Part shown: positions 9,372 through 17,600 of the stretch, piece by piece
Layout: every line of letters starts with the position of its first letter
Position numbering within the stretch: the first letter of the stretch is position 1
Notes under the pieces: generated by a model
What the model was told of the DNA's origin: nothing
Seen by the model: the letters and a program-made list of their open reading frames with translations, nothing else
The model's database searches: none
Source: Catellatospora vulcania
GTDB lineage: Bacteria > Actinomycetota > Actinomycetes > Mycobacteriales > Micromonosporaceae
Direction: 5' to 3'
Assembly (NCBI RefSeq): GCF_009720385.1
Contig: NZ_ML769303.1
Location: 211,979 to 275,978 of the forward strand
DNA: 64,000 nucleotides
Program-made: the position numbers and the translations under genes

Positions 9372-12300
9372 ATGATCCACCTTTGGAGTCGCGGACGGAG
9401 ACGTCCGCGCCTACTCGGGCCGGTGCTCGCGCTCGCGCTCGTCACCGGCACGGGTGCCGGGATCGTCGCGGCGGTCGCCGCGGACGGCTCGCCGGCGTCG
9501 GCGTCGGACAGCGCGCCGACTCTCGACCTGCGCGAAGGCCAGAGCCTCGAAGGCACCGTGAAGGTCACCGCGGGGCCGACCGTGGAGGGCGACTCGGTCG
9601 CCGCGTTGACGGTCGACGGCGTGACGGTCCGCGCGGACAAGACCGCCGGCACCGCGCGCCTGAGCTTCGACATGGGCGGCAACGGCACCGAGGCCCGCTA
9701 CCACAACTACATCGTGGTCAACGGGCACACCGCGGACGCCGACCGGATCTTCCTTCCGGACGTCGCCGGCGGAACGCGCGGCACGCTGGACTTCCCGGGC
9801 TCGTGGCTGCAGACCGGCACCAACACGATCACCGTCAAGGCAGGGGCGAACTGGGTCGACACCACGAACGCGACCGCGGTCGGGGTGGAGCAGCTGCCGT
9901 ACGGGGAGGGCATGCGCTGCCCGAACTTCGACGACTTCGCGCTGAGCAGCATCGGCCTGGGCCTGCTCGGGGTGGTGGCCGACGGCGAGCAGAACGCGTT
10001 CAGCTACAGCTTCGGTGACGGCACCTGCGGCAGCTCGAAGCGCCTGCTGAGCCAGCCGCTGACATTCGTCGTCTCCGGTGAGCCGGGCAGCACCGCCGGG
10101 CTCAGCGCCGACCTGGACACGACGAAGCTGTCCAACGGCTCGCACACGGTCGTCGCGACGGCGGAGTCGGGCGCGCGGACCAGTGTCACCGTCGAGGTCA
10201 ACAACGCCCCGGCGGGGGCGGCGAAGGTGACGCCGGCCGATGGCGCGCTGTCGCGCGGCACGCAGCTGGTCATCGCGGCGCAGCCGTTCGGCAGCGGCGA
10301 CGCGGTCGAGTCGCTGGCGATCGACGGCGTCCCGGCCGCGAACGCGGAGACGCTGGCCGCGGGCACCGCCACGTTCGGCCTGACCGTCGAGGCAGGCAAC
10401 TCCGCCGAGGCGAAGTACCACAACTTCCTGCTGGTCAACGGCAACCGCGTCGACCTCGGCGGCGACTTCGGCGCGCTGGGCGCGGAGGACGTCAGCCTGC
10501 GGTTCCCGACCCGGTTCCTGCGTAATGGCGACAACGTCGTCCAGGTCCGCACAGGTGACTACAACGGCACGGCGAGCGGCGCGACCTGCGCCAACCACGA
10601 CGACTTCAAGGTCACCCGGGCTTCGGCGAAGCTCGCGCTGAGCGTGGCGGGCACGGTGACGTCCGGTACGACGTACCTGGTGACGACGACGGGGACGACG
10701 GAGACGAAGGCCGAGACGACGGCCGTTTCGCTGGCGCTGGGCGACGGCACGTGCGGGCCCGGCAAGGACGCCGAGTTCCACTTCGACATCGCGGGTGCGC
10801 CGACCGTGCGCACCGTCGGCACCCTGGGCAGCGGCGGCGACGCGCACCTGCGCATGTTCGTCGGCGGCAACGGCACCGACAACGGGTACGACAACAAGGT
10901 CCTGATCAACGGCATCCCGCTGGACCTCGGGGTGTGGGAGAAGGAGACCGCGGACGTCGCGTTCCCGAACGAGTGGCTGGTGCCCGGCGTCAACGTGCTG
11001 GAGTTCGTCGCGGGCAGCGACCACGGCAGCGCGAAGCCGGGCGGCTGCGACAACTTCGACGACTTCACGCTGCGCGACTTCGAGCTGCTCCCGGCGGGTG
11101 CGAAGGCGACGCAGCTGACCCGGCAGCTCGCGCAGACCACGGTGACCATCGGGTCGGCGAGCTACCCGGCGGGCGCGCCGGTGACCGTGCACATGGGTGA
11201 CGGCACCTGCGGCAGCAGCTTCAACAGCGCGCTGGTCAAGGCGATGCTGTTCGACGTCACCGCCGCGGACGGCGCGGCGCTGCCGGTGCTCGGCACGCGG
11301 GCCGACGTCGACACCGCGAAACTGGCGGACGGGCGGCACACCATCACGGCCGTCGTCGGTGGGAGGACCTCGACGCGGCGGTTCACCGTCGACAACACGG
11401 CGCCGGAACTCGACGGGAGCGTGCCCGCCGAGGGCCAGAAGCTGGTCGCGACGGTGGCGCTCAACGTCAAGGTCAAGGACGCCTCGGGCGTGGCCGGCAC
11501 GCCGACGATGACGCTGGACGGCAAGACGGTCGCGCAGGGCGACCAGATCGGCCACGGCCTGCCCGCCGGCCCGCACACGATCGCGGTCACGGCGACCGAC
11601 GTGCTCGGCAACACCGGCACCCGGCAGATCCGCTTCACCAGCGCGAGCATCCCGGACGTCCCGGCCGAGCTGACCGCGACCGTGTCCGACCCCAATGCGC
11701 CGTCGGCCAGGCTGTCTGCCCGGATCCCCGGCGAGCAGGGTGTGCCGCTGACGGCCACCTTCACCAAGGCCGACGTGGTGCTGCCGACCGCGGGCTACCA
11801 GGGCGAGGCGGTCGCCGTGCCGAGCACGCTCGACGTCGCGCACGACACGGCCGTCAAGGTGGACTCGCTGCGTCCGCTCGACGGCCTGACGGTAGACACG
11901 CCGTCCGGCCGTGACGTGGTGTTCCAGCGGTACGACCTGACGATCGGGGAGACCGCCGCGCCGCCGACGCTGCGCTGGGAGGGCGCCATCGACCCGAAGC
12001 GGCTGGTGGCGTTGCGGGTGTGGGACCCGGCCGCGGCGAAGTGGACGGTGCTCACCAGCTCCCGCGGGCAGGCCGCCCGCAGCACGGTGCTGACCGCGCC
12101 GCTGGCCGCCGGCTACCGGGACGGCACGACCGTGCACGTGCTGGTCACCGGTGAGGATCCGTTCGCCGACGACCTGTCGCCGCGCGACGCGTCCGCGGCA
12201 GCCGACAAGAACCACTTCGAGGACGCAGGCACGTACGACTTCGCGATCTCGCACTTCACCGACACGCAGTACCTGACCGAGGGGGCGGCGGGCGGCACGT

Positions 12301-14360
12301 ACGACGACTGGGACGGCAAGGCCGAGCCGTGGGACGTGATGGCCGCGGAGGAGCAGGCCATCTGGCAGGCGGCCTACCGTGCGGAGACGCAGTGGATCGC
12401 GGACAACGCGGCCAGCCGCAAGATCGCGTACTCCGCGCACACCGGCGACATCATCGAGAACGACTACTACGACCCGCTCGCGAGGAACCCCGACGGCACG
12501 CTGCTGCGGCCAGGCCTGCATGAGCAGGTCGAGAAGGAGCTGGCGGTCTCGTCGGGGTACCAGAAGATCCTCGACGACAGCGGTGTGGTGAACCAGGTCA
12601 TCGCGGGCAACCACGACGACCAGCTCGGTGCCGAGACCGGGCCGGACTCCCGGTTCAGTAAGACGTTCAGCGCCGACCGGTACTACGGCGTGGCGAAGTC
12701 GTGGCCCGCCGGTGCGTCGTACCACGCGTGGGACGAGGTCGCCGACGCCGACGGCACGGTGACCCCGGGCCGGGACAACCAGAACAACTACGTGCTGTTC
12801 AGCGCGGGCGGTCTGGACTTCGTCGCGGTCGGCCTGTCCTACGGCGTCACCCCGGCCGAGGCCCGGTGGGCTGACTCGATCTTCAAGCGGTACAAGGACC
12901 GCAACGGGATCCTGCTCTCCCACGACTACCTCAAGCCGTCGGCGAACCCCGACGGCCGCGGGGCGGCGTTCTCCGACCCGGACGGCTCCGCTCTCTACAA
13001 GGGCGTCGTCGAGAACAACCCGAACGTGTTCCTGATCCTCGCCGGCCACGAGCACGGCGTCGGCATCAACCTGAAGTCGAAGGTCGGCGTGACGGTGTCG
13101 CACGACGTCGTCGAGCTGCTGGCGGACTACCAGTTCTACACGGTGCCCGCGAGCGACCTGTGGCCCGACAGGGTCGACGCGAACGGGAACATCGACGTCG
13201 ACGGCGACGGCACGATCGACCACAAGGCCGCCGACCGGCTGCAGTTCGGCGCCAGCTTCCTGCGGCTGATGCAGTTCGACGTCAAGAACGCCGAGATGCA
13301 TATCGACACGTACTCGCCGTTCCTGGACACCTTCGGGGCGACCGAGTTCGACATCCGCGCCGACGGCAGCCAGACCAGGCCGCGCTACAACGGCGCGGAG
13401 GACAACCTGACCCTGCCCGTCGACCTGACCAGCCGCAAGACGTCGTTCTCCACCGACTCGCTGGCGGTCTACGTGCCGGCCGGCGTCATCGGCTCCGACG
13501 AGGTGGCGGCGAACGGCACCGCGGCGGTGACCTGGCCGGGGCTCAAGCCGGTGACGTCGTACGCCTGGATCGTCTCGGCGCGCAGCGCCGACGACGGCAC
13601 GGCCGTGGCGCAGCCGGCGGTGTTCCGCACCGGCAAGGGCAAACCCGCGGTCACGGTTACCTCGGCGGCGGTGGACTGGGGCACGGCGGCGAAGGTCACC
13701 GTCAAGGTCGCCGCAGGCGGGCTGCCCGTGGCGGGCACCGTGGAGCTGCGCGAGGGTGACAAGGTCCGCGGCTCGGTCACCACGACCGACGGGTCCGCGA
13801 CGTTCGCGCTGCCGGTGGGCCTCGCGGCGGGCAGCCATCCGCTGACCGCGTCCTACGCCGGCAGTGACCAGCTCGACCCCGCCCAGGGCAGCGGCACGGT
13901 GACGGTGAACCTGCCGGCCGCCTGGGTCGCGTCGAAGGCGTACAAGGAAGGCGACAAGGTCGGCTACCAGGGCAAGGTCTTCAAGGCCTCCTGGTACGCG
14001 CAGAACCAGAAGCCGGGCGACCCGAACGGTCCGTGGCAGGAACTCGCCATGACCGAGGACGGCGTGACGGTCTGGACAGCGTCGCGGATCTTCACCGGCG
14101 GCGACGTCGTGGTCCACCAGGACAAGAGGTTCCGCGCCCGCTGGTACACCCGCAATCAGGCCCCGGGCGACCCGAACGGTCCCTGGGAGGAGCTGGCCCC
14201 GCCGTCACCCGACGGCAGCCCGGCCGCCTGGACGCCCACGACGGTGTACCACGCCGGCGACCGGGTGTCGTACCAGAGCCACGTCTACGAGGCGAAGTGG
14301 TACACCCGCAACCAGGCGCCCGCCACCGGCTCCGGCAACCCCTGGCAGCTGATCAGGTAG
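9372..14360 (+). CDS. Large secreted metallophosphoesterase with CBM5/12-like modules
   Basis: 1662 aa, AAGGAG before ATG 9372, Sec signal (RRRPRLLGPVLALALVTGTG). In order: three related modules (about residues 50-610), each with a G(N)xxAxYHNxxxVNG segment, a C(P/A)N(F/H)DDF motif and a DGTCG motif; Ig-like domains (about 620-900); a calcineurin-like phosphoesterase domain (about 955-1330) with DTQ (D964), GD (G1025-D1026), GNHDD (1079-1083), SHDY and GHEH (G1225, H1226, H1228), the full metal-ligand set; an Ig-like spacer; and three CBM5/12-type modules at about 1515-1560, 1565-1608 and 1618-1662, each with WY..NQ.P..(.)PW. The latter bind chitin or cellulose in known enzymes. It probably dephosphorylates an extracellular polymer- or cell-wall-associated substrate. 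The three N-terminal modules are not recognised. Confidence 0.88.
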   Translation: MIHLWSRGRRRPRLLGPVLALALVTGTGAGIVAAVAADGSPASASDSAPTLDLREGQSLEGTVKVTAGPTVEGDSVAALTVDGVTVRADKTAGTARLSFDMGGNGTEARYHNYIVVNGHTADADRIFLPDVAGGTRGTLDFPGSWLQTGTNTITVKAGANWVDTTNATAVGVEQLPYGEGMRCPNFDDFALSSIGLGLLGVVADGEQNAFSYSFGDGTCGSSKRLLSQPLTFVVSGEPGSTAGLSADLDTTKLSNGSHTVVATAESGARTSVTVEVNNAPAGAAKVTPADGALSRGTQLVIAAQPFGSGDAVESLAIDGVPAANAETLAAGTATFGLTVEAGNSAEAKYHNFLLVNGNRVDLGGDFGALGAEDVSLRFPTRFLRNGDNVVQVRTGDYNGTASGATCANHDDFKVTRASAKLALSVAGTVTSGTTYLVTTTGTTETKAETTAVSLALGDGTCGPGKDAEFHFDIAGAPTVRTVGTLGSGGDAHLRMFVGGNGTDNGYDNKVLINGIPLDLGVWEKETADVAFPNEWLVPGVNVLEFVAGSDHGSAKPGGCDNFDDFTLRDFELLPAGAKATQLTRQLAQTTVTIGSASYPAGAPVTVHMGDGTCGSSFNSALVKAMLFDVTAADGAALPVLGTRADVDTAKLADGRHTITAVVGGRTSTRRFTVDNTAPELDGSVPAEGQKLVATVALNVKVKDASGVAGTPTMTLDGKTVAQGDQIGHGLPAGPHTIAVTATDVLGNTGTRQIRFTSASIPDVPAELTATVSDPNAPSARLSARIPGEQGVPLTATFTKADVVLPTAGYQGEAVAVPSTLDVAHDTAVKVDSLRPLDGLTVDTPSGRDVVFQRYDLTIGETAAPPTLRWEGAIDPKRLVALRVWDPAAAKWTVLTSSRGQAARSTVLTAPLAAGYRDGTTVHVLVTGEDPFADDLSPRDASAAADKNHFEDAGTYDFAISHFTDTQYLTEGAAGGTYDDWDGKAEPWDVMAAEEQAIWQAAYRAETQWIADNAASRKIAYSAHTGDIIENDYYDPLARNPDGTLLRPGLHEQVEKELAVSSGYQKILDDSGVVNQVIAGNHDDQLGAETGPDSRFSKTFSADRYYGVAKSWPAGASYHAWDEVADADGTVTPGRDNQNNYVLFSAGGLDFVAVGLSYGVTPAEARWADSIFKRYKDRNGILLSHDYLKPSANPDGRGAAFSDPDGSALYKGVVENNPNVFLILAGHEHGVGINLKSKVGVTVSHDVVELLADYQFYTVPASDLWPDRVDANGNIDVDGDGTIDHKAADRLQFGASFLRLMQFDVKNAEMHIDTYSPFLDTFGATEFDIRADGSQTRPRYNGAEDNLTLPVDLTSRKTSFSTDSLAVYVPAGVIGSDEVAANGTAAVTWPGLKPVTSYAWIVSARSADDGTAVAQPAVFRTGKGKPAVTVTSAAVDWGTAAKVTVKVAAGGLPVAGTVELREGDKVRGSVTTTDGSATFALPVGLAAGSHPLTASYAGSDQLDPAQGSGTVTVNLPAAWVASKAYKEGDKVGYQGKVFKASWYAQNQKPGDPNGPWQELAMTEDGVTVWTASRIFTGGDVVVHQDKRFRARWYTRNQAPGDPNGPWEELAPPSPDGSPAAWTPTTVYHAGDRVSYQSHVYEAKWYTRNQAPATGSGNPWQLIR

Positions 14361-14372
14361 TGGACGGCGCGC

Positions 14373-14405
14373 GTCGGCCCGGGACCGCTACGGTCCCGGG
14401 CCGAC
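14373..14405. terminator. Perfect GC-rich hairpin terminator
   Basis: 15-bp perfect stem 14373-14387 / 14391-14405 with a three-base loop (CTA), between the phosphoesterase and convergent thpR. No U-tract, as usual in this group. Confidence 0.75.
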
Positions 14406-14417
14406 GTGTGCCCGTGG

Positions 14418-15005
14418 TCATTCGGGCAGGGGTGCGGAGAACACCTCGGTGTAGCGGTTGCTCACCGGATGGTCGCTGCGCATGAGCACGAGGGCGGGCG
14501 CGGCCCAGACCGGTCCGGCGTACGCGCCGAGCTGGTCCATGATCTCGCGCAGCTCGTCGGGGCCGAGCCGGTCGCCGGGCCGGGCCAGGGTCAGGTGCGG
14601 CTGGTAGGGGCGCGGGTCGAAGGGGATGCGCGCGGCGGTCAGCGCGGCGCGCAGCCGGTCGGCGAGTTCGTGCAGGCCGTCGAGGTCGCCGTGCAGTCCG
14701 GCCCAGACCGCGGCCGCCCGCCCGTTGTCGAAGCGCCCACCGCCGGACAGCCGCAGGCGCGGGGCGCGCCCGGTAGCGGCCGCCGCGTCGCTCATCGCCG
14801 CGGTCGTCGCGCCGACCTGCGCCGGGTCGAGCTCGCCCAGGAAAGCCACGGTGACGTGCCACTGCTCCGGCGGCACCGGCCGCAGCGACAGGCCCTCGGG
14901 GTGCGGCCGGGTGAAGGCGAGCCGCGACACCAGCCCGGCCAGGTCGGTGATCGCCGGTGCGGGCGGGTAGACCGCGACGAAGAGGCGCTGCGTGGGAGGT
15001 CGCAC
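14418..15005 (-). CDS. thpR: RNA 2',3'-cyclic phosphodiesterase
   Basis: 195 aa, usual size for the 2H phosphoesterase family. Both catalytic HxT motifs are present: H50-V-T52 in WHVTVAFLGELD and H137-L-T139 in PYQPHLTLAR. The N-terminus MRPPTQRLFVAVYPP is the standard 'RLFxAxxPP' start. The enzyme opens 2',3'-cyclic phosphates to 2'-phosphates on RNA; family members were first described as 2'-5' RNA ligases. It acts in the cytoplasm and is a single gene here, convergent with the phosphoesterase and transcribed away from the paralogous secreted genes. Its physiological RNA substrate in actinobacteria is not established. Confidence 0.92.
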   Translation of the reverse strand: MRPPTQRLFVAVYPPAPAITDLAGLVSRLAFTRPHPEGLSLRPVPPEQWHVTVAFLGELDPAQVGATTAAMSDAAAATGRAPRLRLSGGGRFDNGRAAAVWAGLHGDLDGLHELADRLRAALTAARIPFDPRPYQPHLTLARPGDRLGPDELREIMDQLGAYAGPVWAAPALVLMRSDHPVSNRYTEVFSAPLPE

Positions 15006-15140
15006 GGCAGACCACGCTATCGAGCCGGCGCGGTGCCCGCCTGCCGGGTGCCGTCGCGGTGCGCAGGGATACGCCGTGCCGGGGAGACGTCAGCGGCAGC
15101 TCTCAGGTGCGCTGATGCCCGATCGGACGGGTTCCGGTGA

Positions 15141-15332
15141 CGTTCGGGGGACCTGCGAGGACCTGATCGTTCGTGGACAATCACTGCGCCGCAGTTGATC
15201 ACGGGGCGGCTCCACCATTGCGAAACGCGGCGACGCTTCGCGTACCCCTCGAGGACGTCATGTTGAGAACATCTGCGAGGCGACTGGGCGTGCTCGCCCT
15301 CGCGCTCGCCATCGGCACCCTGGGCCTGGCCG
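15141..15332 (+). repeat. 5' duplicated block, copy 1 (leader plus signal-peptide codons)
   Basis: About 190 bases covering the leader and the first codons of the gene at 15260 are nearly identical to 17408-17600: only scattered substitutions and short indels in the leader, while the first 20-odd codons agree throughout. Confidence 0.9.
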
Positions 15333-17305
15333 CACCGGCGCAGGCCGCCGGCACCGGAAGCATCGTCGGACGGCTCACCGACGGCGGGCAGCCCGCCGCC
15401 GGGGTGCGGGTCTCGGCCACGGCGCTGGAAAGCCCCGCCTGGGGAAACGCCACCACCGACGACACCGGCCACTACTCGCTGCCGGACCTGCCGACGGGGA
15501 TCTACCGGGTCACCTTCGAGGCGCCCGGCCGGCAGACGCAGTACGCGTCCGGGACGGTGGCCGCCAACGACGCGTCGACGTTCCTCGTGCGTGCGGGCGG
15601 TCAGCTGACCATCGACGACGAGCTGCTGCCCCTGGGCACGATCACCGGCACGCTCCGGGACGGCGCGGGCGGCGCGGTGGCCGGGGTGACGGTGTCGGCC
15701 GGGCCCGTGGGCAGCGGTGACGGCGTCTCGGCGCAGACCGGCCAGGACGGCCGCTACACGCTGCAGGTGTCCGCGGGCGTCTACACGGTCGCCTTCCAGG
15801 TGGCCGCGGACCGCACCCAGTACGCCGCCGGCGCGGTCGACCAGCAGTCCGCGACCCGGTACACGGTGGCGGGCGGGCAGGCCGTGACCGTGGACGAGAC
15901 GGTGCTGGCTACCGGCGCCATCGCGGGCCGCTTCACCGACCGCGCCGGCGCGGGCCTGGCCGGCGTGGACGTGACGGCGTCGAGCATGACCGGGGACCGC
16001 TGGCACTTCGCGGTCACCGACGCGGCCGGCGAGTACCGGTTCGACGACCTTCTCCCGGCCGACTACCGGGTCGAGTTCGTCGACTGGAACCGCGGCGGCG
16101 TCTTCCAGTACGCCCACGGAAAGGTCGAGCGCCTCGACGCCGCCCCGGTGACCGTCACCGGTGGCGCGACCACGCGGGTCGACGAGACGCAGCTGCCGAC
16201 CGGCTCGGTGCGTTTCACGGTGACCGACTCGGTGACGGGCGGGCCGCTGCCGGAGTTCTCCGCGTATCTGGGCAACCTGTCGGCCGAGGGCGCCGGCGGC
16301 ACGGCCACGGCGGCCGGTGTTCCGGTCGGCCGTCAGCGCTACTCGATCTACGCGAGTGGCTACCAGACCCTGAACTCGGGCCGGGTCTCGGTCACCGAGA
16401 ACGGGACCGCAGAGGTCGCCGTGGTGCTGGAGCGCACCGCGAAGATCGCCGCGACGGTCGTCGACGCCGTGACCGGCGCGCCGGTCGAGAACTTCTGCGT
16501 GGAGGCGATCGTGCCGACCGAGCTGGGGATCGGCATGGGCTGCACGCCGAGTGACAGCGAGGGCAAGGTGCTCATCGACACGCTGCGTCCCGGCGCCTAC
16601 CAGCTGTTCGCCTACGGCCAGCGGCACGCGGACGTCGCCTCGCCGTACGGCGCGCAGTGGGTCACCACCGACGGCGGCACCGGCACCCAGCCGCTGGCCG
16701 CGGTCGTCACCGCGGTGGCGGGGCAGACCGTGACCGGGCCGACCATCAAGCTGGACCGCAGGGGCACCGTCACCGGCACCGTCCGGTCGGCCGCCGGCAC
16801 CCCCCTCAAGAACGCCTACGTCGGCTTCGGCAACGTCGACTACCAGATGGGCGGCGGGGCCATGTCGTACGCCGTGGCCTCCGACGGCGCGTACAGCGTG
16901 GACTTCCTCGGGCCGTACCTGTGGCCGCTGCACTTCTACGCCGACGGACACGCCCCGCAGTGGAGCGGCAACTCGGGCGGCCGCTCGGGCGCGACCAAGG
17001 TCAAGGTGCGGGCGGGCAAGAGCGTCGCCTACGACATCCAGCTGCTCAAGGGCACCAAGGTCACGGTGAACGCGCCGGACAGCGGCTGGTTCGCGGCCTA
17101 CCACGCGGCGACCGGTGAGACCAGCGGCATGTGCAACGGCAGGTGGGTGATGACCTGCGACATGCTGGTGCTCGGGGGGCAGAAGGTGCGCTTCAAGATC
17201 TGGGGCGAGCGCGAGCACTTCTGGTTCGGCGGAGCCGACTTCGCCACCGCCACCTCGGTGAGCATCCCCGCGACGGGCACCCTGACGGTGAACGTCACCC
17301 GATGA
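15260..17305 (+). CDS. Secreted carboxypeptidase-regulatory-repeat protein, tandem copy 1
   Basis: 681 aa from ATG 15260, preceded by GAGGA; the frame is open further upstream but crosses the duplicated leader. Signal peptide MLRTSARRLGVLALALAIG...AQA is identical to that of the next gene through residue 26. It contains six beta-sandwich repeats of about 90 residues, starting GSIVGRLTDGGQPAAGV, GTITGTLRDGAGGAVAG, GAIAGRFTDRAGAGLAG, SVRFTVTDSVTGGPLP, IAATVVDAVTGAPVEN and GTVTGTVRSAAGTPLK, and a C-terminal region with two conserved cysteines (GMCNG, MTCDML). The repeats match the CarboxypepD_reg/CnaB style; no catalytic residues are seen. Its leader, signal and C-terminus match those of the downstream copy, suggesting recent duplication and shared regulation. 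Confidence 0.85.
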   Translation: MLRTSARRLGVLALALAIGTLGLAAPAQAAGTGSIVGRLTDGGQPAAGVRVSATALESPAWGNATTDDTGHYSLPDLPTGIYRVTFEAPGRQTQYASGTVAANDASTFLVRAGGQLTIDDELLPLGTITGTLRDGAGGAVAGVTVSAGPVGSGDGVSAQTGQDGRYTLQVSAGVYTVAFQVAADRTQYAAGAVDQQSATRYTVAGGQAVTVDETVLATGAIAGRFTDRAGAGLAGVDVTASSMTGDRWHFAVTDAAGEYRFDDLLPADYRVEFVDWNRGGVFQYAHGKVERLDAAPVTVTGGATTRVDETQLPTGSVRFTVTDSVTGGPLPEFSAYLGNLSAEGAGGTATAAGVPVGRQRYSIYASGYQTLNSGRVSVTENGTAEVAVVLERTAKIAATVVDAVTGAPVENFCVEAIVPTELGIGMGCTPSDSEGKVLIDTLRPGAYQLFAYGQRHADVASPYGAQWVTTDGGTGTQPLAAVVTAVAGQTVTGPTIKLDRRGTVTGTVRSAAGTPLKNAYVGFGNVDYQMGGGAMSYAVASDGAYSVDFLGPYLWPLHFYADGHAPQWSGNSGGRSGATKVKVRAGKSVAYDIQLLKGTKVTVNAPDSGWFAAYHAATGETSGMCNGRWVMTCDMLVLGGQKVRFKIWGEREHFWFGGADFATATSVSIPATGTLTVNVTR

Positions 17306-17311
17306 CGGTCT

Positions 17312-17337
17312 GCCGGGGCGGGTCCGCCCGCCCCGGC
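17312..17337 (+). terminator. Hairpin after tandem copy 1
   Basis: 11-bp stem 17312-17322 / 17327-17337, loop TCCG, six bases after the stop. The same hairpin follows copy 2. Confidence 0.75.
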
Positions 17338-17407
17338 TCCGCCGCCACCGGTGATTCCTCCATCGGTCCGTGCTGCGGGATCAGCTGTTGGGGTAGGTGT
17401 CGCCGCC

Positions 17408-17600
17408 GTTCGGGGGGCCTGCACGATAGCTGTCCGTCGTGGACAATCACGTGCGCCGCAGTTGATTCACGGGGCGGCTCCATCTTTGCGAAACGCGGCG
17501 ACGCTTCGCGTACCCCTCGAGGACGTCATGTTGAGAACATCTGCGAGGCGACTGGGCGTGCTCGCCCTCGCGCTCGCCATCGGCACCCTGGGCCTGGCTG
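17408..17600 (+). repeat. 5' duplicated block, copy 2
   Basis: Counterpart of 15141-15332, offset 2268 bases (ATG to ATG). It includes the GCGAAACGCGGCGACGCTTC segment immediately upstream of the GAGGA ribosome-binding site in both copies. Confidence 0.9.

Noticed and set aside
9411-14117. A 1568-codon open frame antisense to the metallophosphoesterase
   Set aside because: Arg/Val/Gly/Asp composition typical of a GC-rich shadow frame, no domains, while the plus-strand frame has a signal peptide, catalytic motifs and a ribosome-binding site.
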